A stretch of DNA of 64,000 nt from Clostridia bacterium. Lineage in GTDB: Bacteria; Bacillota; Clostridia; Christensenellales; CAG-138. Below are positions 51,902-60,736 of the stretch, one piece after another. The stretch lies in assembly GCA_017538255.1 (NCBI GenBank), contig JAFYJD010000020.1:1-64000 (forward strand), given 5' to 3'. Position 1 is the stretch's first letter; every line of letters begins with the position of its first letter. The notes beneath the pieces were generated by a model, which saw nothing but the letters and a program-made list of their open reading frames with translations, was not told the origin of the DNA and did no database searches. A program made the position numbers and the translations under genes.

Positions 51902-54900
51902 CTAAAACAGAGCCACCTGGTCGCTGTCGGGAAGACCGTTCAGACAGCCGAGAAGCCGCAGTTTTTCAACGTTGGTGCTGTTCAGGCGCGTGCGCTTCAT
52001 AAGATCCTCGACCGAGATGAACGGACCGGACTTGGCGCCCTGTTCGAGCAGATACGCCGCGTTGTCGCCTATGCCGGGCACGGTGTTGAAGGGCGGGCGC
52101 AGTTTGCCGTCCTCGATAGCGAACTTGGTCGCCTTGGATTTATAAAGATCAACGGGCAGCAGTTCAAAGCCGCGAAGATTCATTTCGTAAACAAGTTCCA
52201 GTATCGTTATCTGTTCCGCCGTCTTGCCGTCGGGCTTTTCGAGCGATTTGAGCGAGTTGAGGTTTTTGAGCACGGCCTCGGCGCCGCCTTGACTGAGGGT
52301 TATATCGAACAGATCGGCGCGCACGGTGAAGAACACCGCGTAGTATTCGAGAGGGAAATGAACCTTGAAGTACGCAACGCGGAAACTCATCATAACATAG
52401 GCCGCCGCGTGGGCGCGGGGGAACATATACTGGATCTTTTTGCAGCTGTCGATGTACCAGTTCGGGATGGCGGCGAGGCGCATCGCGTCCTCCATCTCCT
52501 CGCTGAGACCGCGCCCCTTGCGCACGCTTTCCATTATCTTGAACGATATTGAGGGCTCGCAGCCGTTTTCGATCAGATAGTTCATAATGTCGTCGCGCGT
52601 ACAGATGACCTGCATAAGGTTGGCGGTGCCGTTTTCGATAAGTTCCTGCGCGTTGCCGAGCCAAACGTCCGTTCCGTGCGAAAGTCCGGCGATGCGGACG
52701 AGTTCCTCCATCGTTGTGGGGCGCGTCTGCTTGAGCATACCGCGTACAAAGCCCGTTCCGAACTCGGATATGCCGAGGCTCCCGATATCGCAGTCGAGCG
52801 CCTTGAGCGAAACGCCGAGCGGAGCGTCGGTTTTGAAGATATCCATCGTTTTCGGATCGTCAAGCGGTATGGTCTTCGGGTCGACGCCCGTGATATCCTG
52901 CAGCATACGCAGCGCGGTCGGATCGTCGTGCCCGAGGATGTCGAGTTTGACGAGTTTGTCGTCGAGCGCGTGGAAGTCGAAATGCGTGGTTATCACGTCC
53001 GCGTCGTCCTTTTCCGCGGGATGCTGAACGGGGCAAAAATCGTAGATCTCAAGGTCGCCGGGCACTATGACGATGCCGCCGGGGTGCTGCCCGGTGGTCT
53101 TTCTGACGCCGACGATGCCCGAAACAAGGCGCAGTTTTTCCGCTTCCGAAAGGTTGAGGTTATTCTCATTGCAGTAGCCGAGCACATAGCCGTAGGCGGT
53201 CTTTTCCTTAAGACCGGAGATCGTGCCCGCGCGGAAGGCGTGCCCCTCGCCGAACATCGTTTCGGTGAACTTGTGGGCAACGGGCTGGTACTCGCCCGAG
53301 AAGTTGAGGTCGATATCGGGCGTCTTGTCGCCCTTGAAGCCGAGGAAGGTCTCAAACGGGATGTCGTAGCCGTCGCGCCGCATGATCTCGCCGCAGACGG
53401 GGCAGGCCTTGATCTCAAGGTCGATGCCGCAATGCGAACTGTTGCCGACCGGCGGGAACTCGCTGTGCTTGCATTTTTCGCAGCGGTAGTGCGCGGGGAG
53501 CGCGTTGACCTCGGTTATTCCCAAAAGATACGCTACAAAACTCGAGCCGACGCTGCCCCGCGAGCCGACGAGATAGCCGTCCGCGAGCGAGCGGCTGACG
53601 AGTTTTTGCGCGACCATATAGAGCGAGGAATAGCCGTTGCCGATGATGGAGCCAAACTCCTTGTCAAGCCTTTTTTGAACGGGCTCGGGCAGGGGGTCGC
53701 CGTAGAGTTCGGCGGCGCGTTTTAGCGAAATATCGGTCAGATCCTCCTTCGCGCCGTCGAGTTCGGGGGCGTAGGTCTGCTTATCGTCGAGGAAAGGACG
53801 CAGTTTTTCGCACATATCTGCGATCTTGTTGCTGTTTTCCACAACGACTTCGAACGCCTTTTTGCTTCCGAGATACGCAAACTCCTTGAGCATATCGTCT
53901 GTCGTTCTGAAATAGAGCGGCGGCTGTTCGTTGGCGTCCTTGTATTTGCTCGCGCACATCAGTATAGCGCGGAACACCGAGTCCTCGGGCTCAAGAAAAT
54001 GCACGTCGCCCGTTGCGACGACGGGGAGCCCCGTTTTGTCGCCGAGTTTGACTATGCGCCTGTTGTAATCGCGCAGATCGTTTTCGGTCGTCGTCGATTC
54101 TTCCTCACGCATTAAAAACGCGTTGTTGCCGATCGGCTGTATCTCAAGATAGTCGTAGAACGAGGCGATCTTTTCAAGTTCCGCGTCGCTCGCGCCGCCC
54201 AGCATCGCGCGGAACAGTTCTCCGGCTTCGCAGGCGGAGCCGAGGATGAGCCCCTTGCGGTGGATGTTCAAAAGGCTCCGTGGAATGCGCGGATTGCGGT
54301 AAAAATGTTCAAGGTTGGAGTAGGATACGAGTTTATAGAGGTTTTTAAGACCCTCCTGGGTGGCGGCAAGTATGATGATGTGGTTTGAGCGCTGCTTGTC
54401 GGGCTCCGCGACGGAAGCGTCGATAAGCGGCAGGGTGGTTATGCCTTCGGAACTTTGACAGGCGATGAGTTCGATCATGGTGTTTGCGATCCAACCGGCG
54501 CGGCTTTCGCCGTTTTCATCGGGCATAGCGCGTTCCTCGGTTTTTAGATCGCGCCTGAGATATTGAAGCAGCATAGCGCTTGATACGCAATTCGTGCCGA
54601 GAGGACAGTCCGTGCCGAGCGCGGCGCGGAGCCTTGAAAGTTCTTCGCGCTCATGAACGACGCATACGGCGTCGCCGATAAAATCGTAAAGCGCCTTTAC
54701 CGCGTCCGCGGGGGGCGGTGCGGACGCGATCTGCTCATCGGTGCAGCCGCATATCTTGCGAATTCCGTCGGGCAGGGCGACACCGGGGTTTACGGGCGTG
54801 CGGAATACTTCGCCTGTGCCGTCCGAGGTAAACTTGACGGCGGCGATATCGAACAGGCGCATATGCGAGCCCTGACCGACGCCGACGTAGCCGATCGCGG

Positions 54901-56155
54901 CAAACTCGCGCGATTTATCGACTTCGATCAGTTCGCAGTCTGGGATAAGATAGCCCTCGCAGCCGAAGATCACTTTTATATCAAGCCCCTTTTTCTTTAC
55001 AAAGGCGCGGGCTTCGGGGAAGGAGTGGACGACGCCGTGGTCGGTTATCGCGATCGCCTTATGCCCCCATTTTGCGGCGCGGGCGATGACAGCGCCGAGA
55101 TCCGTGGTCGCGTCGAGCGCGCTCATCTTGGTATGCAGATGCAGTTCAACGCGCTTGTCGGGAGAGGTATCGCTGCGCTCTTCAATCGGATAGCGGTTGA
55201 TATCGTCGGGGAAGAGGCAGTACTCGCTTGTATAACTGTCGAAGCGGTAGAAGCCGCGCATTAACAGCAGACAGGGCTCTTTGAGTGCCTTTTCAAGCAG
55301 GCGGGTCGTGCGAGCTGCCTGCTGATCGTCCATAAACAGTTTTACAAGCACGGTATTTGTAAGGTCGCTCAGCGACATCGTAACGAGATTCGTATGCCTT
55401 TTGGTGGTTATTCTTTCAAGATTCAGCAGCCTGCCCTTGACTGTAACGCGGCCCGACGTGTCGGTCAGATCCGCCATACGGGTAAGTTCGTATTTGCTGA
55501 CCTCCCTGCCGTAGACGATATCGTTGACGGAGAGTCGGCTCTCCGTTTTTTTGGAACGGTTCTTTGTAACGGTGCGGGTGAAGTGCGGCGAATAATCGCG
55601 CACGATTATGGGCGCTGCGCTGTCAGAACCGTCCGTGAGCGTGGCGTCGGGTATCAGGGTGATGCCGCAGTCAACCCCGTATGTATGATTGAGATTTAGG
55701 CGAAAATCGCTCATAAGATGTTGGGAAAGCGCGCGCATATAGCGCTCGGGAGCGTAGATCACATAGTCGCTGCCGCTCAATTCTATGCGGCAGTACGCAA
55801 GCACGGGCGCGAGCTGGGGCGAAAATTCGCACCAGAGCGCAAGAAAATCCTGTTCCGATATGAGGGGCTTTTCCGTGCCGTCGGTATCGGAAAAGAAATC
55901 GAAAACGCATTCAGTCTTCGCGGGCTCAAGCGCATTTTTGATATGCGCCTTCACAGCCTCGATCTCTTTTTTGTAAAGGAGGCATTTGGCGTTGATGCTG
56001 ACGAGCACCGAGTCGCCGGCGGCGGTTCGCTTTGCCGACTTGATTGTCAGTTTTCCGTTTTTAAAGAGTTGCGCGCAGTATTCGTCCGCGTTGACGGCGG
56101 ACGTATCCGAATTGTTATTTGCGGTATCGTCAAATCTGTTGAGTCTGTCTTCCAT
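51902..56155 (-). CDS. polC: DNA polymerase III alpha subunit, PolC type, with degenerate exonuclease domain
   Basis: Main replicative polymerase of Gram-positive bacteria, 1417 aa. Order: N-terminal region (1-210), OB fold (about 225-325), PHP domain (VELHLHTKMSALD at 336, ITDHG at 370), inserted DnaQ-like region (about 415-540), rest of PHP, then the polymerase with a zinc-type CEKCKHSE...CPVCGE insert (892-921), the active-site PDIDLNFSG (947-955) and helix-hairpin-helix C-terminus. The inserted region aligns with other PolC exonucleases but lacks DVETTG (GYVGVG instead), the AHNAxFD motif (VHEREEL instead) and the HxAxxD motif. Polymerase residues look intact. It is downstream of ispG, as in many Firmicutes. 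Confidence 0.96.
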   Translation of the reverse strand: MEDRLNRFDDTANNNSDTSAVNADEYCAQLFKNGKLTIKSAKRTAAGDSVLVSINAKCLLYKKEIEAVKAHIKNALEPAKTECVFDFFSDTDGTEKPLISEQDFLALWCEFSPQLAPVLAYCRIELSGSDYVIYAPERYMRALSQHLMSDFRLNLNHTYGVDCGITLIPDATLTDGSDSAAPIIVRDYSPHFTRTVTKNRSKKTESRLSVNDIVYGREVSKYELTRMADLTDTSGRVTVKGRLLNLERITTKRHTNLVTMSLSDLTNTVLVKLFMDDQQAARTTRLLEKALKEPCLLLMRGFYRFDSYTSEYCLFPDDINRYPIEERSDTSPDKRVELHLHTKMSALDATTDLGAVIARAAKWGHKAIAITDHGVVHSFPEARAFVKKKGLDIKVIFGCEGYLIPDCELIEVDKSREFAAIGYVGVGQGSHMRLFDIAAVKFTSDGTGEVFRTPVNPGVALPDGIRKICGCTDEQIASAPPPADAVKALYDFIGDAVCVVHEREELSRLRAALGTDCPLGTNCVSSAMLLQYLRRDLKTEERAMPDENGESRAGWIANTMIELIACQSSEGITTLPLIDASVAEPDKQRSNHIIILAATQEGLKNLYKLVSYSNLEHFYRNPRIPRSLLNIHRKGLILGSACEAGELFRAMLGGASDAELEKIASFYDYLEIQPIGNNAFLMREEESTTTENDLRDYNRRIVKLGDKTGLPVVATGDVHFLEPEDSVFRAILMCASKYKDANEQPPLYFRTTDDMLKEFAYLGSKKAFEVVVENSNKIADMCEKLRPFLDDKQTYAPELDGAKEDLTDISLKRAAELYGDPLPEPVQKRLDKEFGSIIGNGYSSLYMVAQKLVSRSLADGYLVGSRGSVGSSFVAYLLGITEVNALPAHYRCEKCKHSEFPPVGNSSHCGIDLEIKACPVCGEIMRRDGYDIPFETFLGFKGDKTPDIDLNFSGEYQPVAHKFTETMFGEGHAFRAGTISGLKEKTAYGYVLGYCNENNLNLSEAEKLRLVSGIVGVRKTTGQHPGGIVIVPGDLEIYDFCPVQHPAEKDDADVITTHFDFHALDDKLVKLDILGHDDPTALRMLQDITGVDPKTIPLDDPKTMDIFKTDAPLGVSLKALDCDIGSLGISEFGTGFVRGMLKQTRPTTMEELVRIAGLSHGTDVWLGNAQELIENGTANLMQVICTRDDIMNYLIENGCEPSISFKIMESVRKGRGLSEEMEDAMRLAAIPNWYIDSCKKIQYMFPRAHAAAYVMMSFRVAYFKVHFPLEYYAVFFTVRADLFDITLSQGGAEAVLKNLNSLKSLEKPDGKTAEQITILELVYEMNLRGFELLPVDLYKSKATKFAIEDGKLRPPFNTVPGIGDNAAYLLEQGAKSGPFISVEDLMKRTRLNSTNVEKLRLLGCLNGLPDSDQVALF

Positions 56156-56248
56156 AGTGCTTTTCCTTGTACTCGGATTTTTTACACGAATATTTAAATT
56201 ATGATTTGAAATAATTTTTAACCCGAAAGCGGGACGGAGTGAGTTTGT

Positions 56249-57301
56249 TTATTCGCCGAGCGCGAGCGCCTTTGCGTCTGAGATAAAGCGGTCGACAACG
56301 CCGGGCAGCATATCCGTATAGACTATCTCGCCGTTTTTGAACACGGCGGCGTTGACCGTGCCGAAAGCGATGCCGATATCCGCTTCGCGCGCTTCGCCGG
56401 GGCCGTTGACGGCGCAGCCCATCACGGCGACGGTTATGGGGCGAGCGCCCTCAAACTCAAGTTCCGCCTGCATGCGCTTGACGATGCTTTCAAGCCCGAC
56501 GCGCGTGCGCCCGCAGGTGGGGCAGCTGACAATCCTCACGCCGCACTGCCTTACGCCCGCCGCCTGAAGGATCTTTTTTGCCGCCTCGATCTCCTGTATA
56601 ACGCCGCCCGTCATTGAAACGCGGACGGTATCGCCGATGCCGTCGATCAAAAGGCTTCCGATGCCGACGGCGGAGCGCAGCAGCGCGTTTTCACCGAAGC
56701 CCGCTTCGGTTACGCCGAGATGCAGGGGATAGGGGAACGCTTTGCTCGCGGCGCGGTATGCCTCGACGGTGGTCTTGGGGTCGGACGCTTTGAGCGAAAC
56801 CACTATGTCCGAAAAACCGCAGTTTTCAAGCAGTTCGGCGTGCCTCGCGGCGCTTTCGACCATCGCCTCGGCACATACGCCGGATTTGTTCAGAAGATCC
56901 TTTTCAAGCGAGCCGCCGTTGACGCCGATACGGATGGGAACGCCGCTGTCCGAGGCAACGCGCGCAAGTTCCCTAACGCCCGACGGGGAGCCGATGTTGC
57001 CGGGGTTGATGCGGACTTTCTTTACGCCCGCCTTTATCGCGCCGATCGCGAGGCGGTGATCGAAGTGGATATCCGCAACGAGAGGGATGTGTATGCGCTC
57101 GATTATCTTGGGGAGCGCATACAAACAGCGCTCGTCAAACACCGACGAGCGAACTATCTCGCAGCCCGCTTCCTCGAGTTCCAGTATCTGCCGGACGGTC
57201 GACTCCGCGTCCCGCGTGTCGGTATTCGTCATCGACTGAATGCTGACGGGCGCACCGCCGCCTACGATAACGCCGCCGACATTGACTTGTTTTGTTGACA
57301 T
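56249..57301 (-). CDS. ispG: 4-hydroxy-3-methylbut-2-en-1-yl diphosphate synthase
   Basis: [4Fe-4S] enzyme of the MEP isoprenoid pathway, giving HMBPP. 350 aa, normal length. The N-terminus GGGAPVSIQSMTNTDT is the family start. The TIM-barrel section has RINPGNIG and GVNGGSLEKDLL. The C-terminal cluster motif is CPTCGRTRV with a further Cys in VMGCAVNGPGEAREADIG. ATG 57301 lies behind CGGGGGAGC. It precedes polC by about 90 bases on the same strand. Confidence 0.96.
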   Translation of the reverse strand: MSTKQVNVGGVIVGGGAPVSIQSMTNTDTRDAESTVRQILELEEAGCEIVRSSVFDERCLYALPKIIERIHIPLVADIHFDHRLAIGAIKAGVKKVRINPGNIGSPSGVRELARVASDSGVPIRIGVNGGSLEKDLLNKSGVCAEAMVESAARHAELLENCGFSDIVVSLKASDPKTTVEAYRAASKAFPYPLHLGVTEAGFGENALLRSAVGIGSLLIDGIGDTVRVSMTGGVIQEIEAAKKILQAAGVRQCGVRIVSCPTCGRTRVGLESIVKRMQAELEFEGARPITVAVMGCAVNGPGEAREADIGIAFGTVNAAVFKNGEIVYTDMLPGVVDRFISDAKALALGE

Positions 57302-57346
57302 ATGCTCCCCCGAAAAATAAATGTTTTTGTTTGAAGATCGCGCCGA

Positions 57347-57904
57347 TCAGGCGATCTCGATGATATGGGATGGGTCGGACTCGTGCGGCGCCTTTTCGGT
57401 ATCTCTGCTGCCGATCGCTATGCCGATCATAAACGAATAGCCGCTTTCGATGCCGAACGAGGCGACGAGCTCCGCGCCGTCATCGCCTTCGAGCGCCGCC
57501 GCGGGCATACCGAGTATGACCGAATCAAGGCCGAGGCTTTTTGCGGCGAGAGCAAGATTTTCGACCGCGATGCCCGCGTCTACGGGCGCGAAGCGGCCGT
57601 CAGCGGCAAAGATGAGCACGATAAGGGGCGGCGCGTAGAGCGGTTGGCCGCCGCGCTCGAGTATGCGTTCATAGAAAGCGGTGTTGCCGCTGTTTTTGAT
57701 GCTTTCAAGCGTTGCGGTTTCGAGTTTAGCTATGACGGCTTTGTTTGTGATGAAAACAAAACGCTGCTGTCTGCGGTTCATCGCCGTGGGCGAGGCGAGC
57801 GCCGCCGCTTTCAGCGCATCGAGCTGCTCTGCCGTCAGCGGGGAGTCCTTGTACGCGCGGATGCTGCTGCGGGTCAAAATGGCGTCCATAACCTGATTCT
57901 GCAT
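57347..57904 (-). CDS. Nitroreductase family protein
   Basis: Homodimeric FMN-dependent oxidoreductase of 185 aa. It starts at ATG 57904 behind AAGGAGGACG. Family features: TRSSIRAYKDSPLTAEQL (FMN phosphate contacts near residue 11), AALASPTAMNRRQQRF, DAGIAVENLALAAKSLGLDS and the C-terminal IGIAIG. The physiological substrate (quinone, nitro compound or flavin) is unknown. It is the first gene upstream of ispG-polC, 45 bases away, and may be co-transcribed. Confidence 0.92.
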   Translation of the reverse strand: MQNQVMDAILTRSSIRAYKDSPLTAEQLDALKAAALASPTAMNRRQQRFVFITNKAVIAKLETATLESIKNSGNTAFYERILERGGQPLYAPPLIVLIFAADGRFAPVDAGIAVENLALAAKSLGLDSVILGMPAAALEGDDGAELVASFGIESGYSFMIGIAIGSRDTEKAPHESDPSHIIEIA

Positions 57905-58189
57905 AAAAACCGTCCTCCTTAAAACCGATCGCGGCGCGTCTTGGCGCACGCGGATGTATTTAACAGTATTATAACATCCAAAAGTCCGGTTTTCAACGCG
58001 AGTATGGGATAAAAAAGGTATATGCGGCGTGATTTAAGAACAAAATAACGCAAATCAAACAAAAAATCGATACGCCTAAAAATTGCGCGGCGCGGCGTAT
58101 CGCCCGCGTTAAAAAAGTCCAAACTAAATACGCGCCATTATCGGCGCGCGGGAAAGCGCATCATATTACTATTCAGGAGGATTTAGCGG

Positions 58190-58333
58190 ATGAAGGTTTT
58201 CGGATTTGTATCGGGCGTTGCTCTCGGAATGGCGGCGGCCGCCGCTTCGGTCGCGGCGATGTATCCGGATGTGCCAAAGCGTATGAAGCGCGACGGCAGG
58301 CATATTGTGCGCGCGGCAAAAAAGATGCTCTAA
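58190..58333 (+). CDS. Small hydrophobic protein of unknown function (47 aa)
   Basis: The ORF starts at ATG 58190 behind a strong CAGGAGGATT site and ends at 58333. It encodes a hydrophobic Ala/Gly/Val helix (residues 3-24: FGFVSGVALGMAAA and on) followed by a basic tail with RMKRDGRHIVRAAKK. It looks like a single-pass membrane peptide with a positively charged cytoplasmic end. A good terminator follows directly. No family is recognised. The region before it (57905-58189) holds two inverted repeats (CGATACGCC/GGCGTATCG at 58067-58101) of unclear role. Confidence 0.65.
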   Translation: MKVFGFVSGVALGMAAAAASVAAMYPDVPKRMKRDGRHIVRAAKKML

Positions 58334-58341
58334 ACGCAAAA

Positions 58342-58381
58342 GATCGGCGGAAAGCAAAACTTTCCGCCGATGATTTTTTTA
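58342..58381. terminator. Bidirectional terminator
   Basis: The hairpin ATCGGCGGAAAG/CTTTCCGCCGAT is followed by GATTTTTTT on plus. It lies between the 47-aa gene and the convergent Na/Pi-like gene. Confidence 0.9.
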
Positions 58382-58398
58382 AAAACTTTTGATCTTTG

Positions 58399-60021
58399 TT
58401 ATCTCGTTGCCGCCTGGGCGACATTCAGCGCGTGGTCGGCAACGCGTTCAAGATCGGTCAGTATCTCAACAAAGAGCATTCCTATCTCGGGCGTGCAGTT
58501 GCCCTTCTCCATACGGCGTATATGCTGTTCCTGGATGCGGTCGACATCCCCGTCGACGCTCTCTTCCATACGCTCGATATCATCGATGGTGAATTCGGTC
58601 TTTCCGTCAAAAAACGCCTGAGCGCTGACAACGAAGTCGAGCACCTTTTGGGTCAGTTCGATAAGGTCTTCCCTTGCGCCGCCCGAAAAATCGAGACCCT
58701 GTTCGCGTATGTGGCGCACATAGCCCGCTATATTGTCCGCGTGGTCTCCGATGCGCTCATAGTCGCAGATCACGTGATGCATCCGGTCCACGACGCGCGC
58801 GTCCGACGGCGCAAGCCCGGGACCCGCGGCGGTTATCTTAATAAGCGCGTCGGTTATCGCGTGGTTGAGATAGTCGATGGTTTCTTCGTTCTTTTCTATA
58901 GCGCTCATATCGCCGTGCGAGGGCGCCTTTTCCTGCGTCAAAAGTTTGCAGGCGAGAGCGAGGTTCCTGTGCGAAAGGTCATACATACGCGCCACTTCGT
59001 TCTGCGCCTGAGCGATTGCGACGGACAGGGTCGCAAAATCGCTTGATTTGATATGCACGAGGGCTTTTGATTTGTTCTTGTCCTCGCCGGGGATGATGAC
59101 GCGGGCAAGTTTTTCGATCAGAGGAAGGAAAGGGAAGATGAGTATCGCCGCCGCCAGTTTTTCAAAGAAGTTGAAGTACGCGATCTGCGTTTTCATATGG
59201 GGCGAAAGCGCGCTTATCCAACTTTCCATCGGAAGAAGTTTCCATGTGATAACGAACAGTATCGCCGCGAACACGTTGAAAAGCACGTGGATCGCCGCAG
59301 TGCGCTTTGCGTCCTTGGTGCCGCCTATGGAGGTTACAACAGCCGTTACGCAGGAGCCGATGTTCATGCCGAGTATCAGGTAGACGACCTGACCTATGCC
59401 CGTTATCGCGCCCGCCGTCGCCATCGCCTGAAGGATACCGACCGAGGCGGAAACGCTCTGCACCACTGCGGTGAACAGCGCGCCGACAAGTATCGCGAGA
59501 AGGAACTTATGCTCAAAACTCATCAGCATATTGGTAAAAGCGGGTTCGTTTGCGAGGGGCGCCATATTGCCCTTCATCAGCGTCATACCGATGAACAGTA
59601 TGCCGAAGCCTGCTATGACGCCGCCGAAATTGTTTACGTTTTTGTTTTTGAAGAACACTATCGCCGAAACGCCGACGAAGGCGACTATCGGGGCGATGGG
59701 GTCGATTTTGAGCGCGATCAAAAGACCGGTTACCGTAGTACCTACATTTGCGCCGATGATGACGCCCGAAGCGCGGGTAAACGCCATAAGCCCGGCGTCA
59801 ACAAAGCCTACGGTCATCGATGTAGTGGCGTTTGACGACTGTATGACAGCGGTTACGAGAAACCCGATCAGCGCGCCGAGAAAACGGTTGCGCGTCAGTT
59901 TTTCGAGCACAACTTTGAGTTTCGCACCCGCAAGGTTGCGAAGTCCGTCGCCCATTACCCTTATCCCGTATAAAAACAGCGCAAGCCCGCCGGCTATGCC
60001 TGTCCAGTTGGCAAATGTCAT
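58399..60021 (-). CDS. Na/Pi cotransporter family protein with PhoU-like domain, second copy
   Basis: 540 aa from ATG 60021, which has GAGGAAGG upstream; an in-frame 31-residue extension is rejected. Two Na/Pi repeats lie at about 40-160 and 170-310. The first has AVIQSSNATTS, the second AVVQSVSASVG, where the usual second Ser of QSS is Val. The C-terminal ~210 residues are a PhoU-like helical domain (DRMHHVICDYERIGDHADNIAGY). It is a homologue of 6014-7771 but has an ordinary promoter and no riboswitch, so the two are probably regulated differently. The transported ion is not certain. Confidence 0.88.
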   Translation of the reverse strand: MTFANWTGIAGGLALFLYGIRVMGDGLRNLAGAKLKVVLEKLTRNRFLGALIGFLVTAVIQSSNATTSMTVGFVDAGLMAFTRASGVIIGANVGTTVTGLLIALKIDPIAPIVAFVGVSAIVFFKNKNVNNFGGVIAGFGILFIGMTLMKGNMAPLANEPAFTNMLMSFEHKFLLAILVGALFTAVVQSVSASVGILQAMATAGAITGIGQVVYLILGMNIGSCVTAVVTSIGGTKDAKRTAAIHVLFNVFAAILFVITWKLLPMESWISALSPHMKTQIAYFNFFEKLAAAILIFPFLPLIEKLARVIIPGEDKNKSKALVHIKSSDFATLSVAIAQAQNEVARMYDLSHRNLALACKLLTQEKAPSHGDMSAIEKNEETIDYLNHAITDALIKITAAGPGLAPSDARVVDRMHHVICDYERIGDHADNIAGYVRHIREQGLDFSGGAREDLIELTQKVLDFVVSAQAFFDGKTEFTIDDIERMEESVDGDVDRIQEQHIRRMEKGNCTPEIGMLFVEILTDLERVADHALNVAQAATR

Positions 60022-60069
60022 ACCTTCCTCACATAATAAATATTGTAGTGTTTTTGCATATACGCTGTC

Positions 60070-60098
60070 ATTATAACAAAACAAGACACGCTTTTCAA
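60070..60098 (-). promoter_or_regulatory. Promoter of second Na/Pi-like gene
   Basis: TTGAAA (60093-60098) and TATAAT (60070-60075) are spaced 17 bases apart on the minus strand. Confidence 0.8.
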
Positions 60099-60126
60099 GG
60101 ATAGAATGCCCCAAAACGGCGGTTTA

Positions 60127-60155
60127 TTGCATTTCGGGCAAAAATATAGTATGAT
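60127..60155 (+). promoter_or_regulatory. Promoter of lspA-rluD
   Basis: TTGCAT (60127-60132) and TATGAT (60150-60155) are spaced 17 bases apart. It is divergent from the Na/Pi-like promoter 30 bases away. Confidence 0.6.
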
Positions 60156-60211
60156 ATACTTGAACGTATATGGCGCTTAGGCGTCGATAACACGAACGGA
60201 GGAACAAACTT

Positions 60212-60736
60212 TTGATTATAGGTTCGGCACTCATTTTCATCGTACTCGTTGCGGCTGATCTTTTGACAAAGGCGCTTATCTGCCCCGAAGTCAGAGCGGC
60301 GGGCGGCACGATGCGCTTTATACCGCATATACTTCGCTTTGAATACACGGAAAACACGGGTATGGCGTGGGGTCTGTTCAAAAACGGTACGCTCGTGCTT
60401 GCTGTCGTGTCCGCGCTATGCTGCGTGCTGATCGTGTTCTTTATCGTAAAATACCGCAAAAGGATGCCCACGCTGATAAGGCTTGCGCTTCTTATGGTAC
60501 TCGCGGGCGCGTTCGGCAACCTCGTCGACCGCGTATTCCTGGGCTATGTGCGCGATTTTCTCGCGTTCGACTTCATCGAGTTTCCGATATTCAACTTTGC
60601 GGACAGTTGCGTTACGATAGGCGCGATGCTTATGGGCTTCGGGCTCGTCTTCACAAAAAAGGGCAGGGCGTTCTTTGCGTCGTTCGACGAAAAAACAACT
60701 GTCAAAGAACAAAAAACGCGGGAAAGCGACGAATGA
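60212..60736 (+). CDS. lspA: Lipoprotein signal peptidase
   Basis: Membrane aspartic peptidase that removes the signal peptide from prolipoproteins, of which this window encodes several. 174 aa with four membrane helices. Motifs ENTGMAWGLF (usually NxGxAF), GAFGNLVDR (first catalytic Asp, near residue 110) and FNFADSCVTIG (second Asp, near 130) are in order. The start is TTG 60212 behind a CGGAGGAAC site. A charged tail of about 20 residues follows the last helix. The stop overlaps the rluD start (ATGA). Confidence 0.94.
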   Translation: MIIGSALIFIVLVAADLLTKALICPEVRAAGGTMRFIPHILRFEYTENTGMAWGLFKNGTLVLAVVSALCCVLIVFFIVKYRKRMPTLIRLALLMVLAGAFGNLVDRVFLGYVRDFLAFDFIEFPIFNFADSCVTIGAMLMGFGLVFTKKGRAFFASFDEKTTVKEQKTRESDE

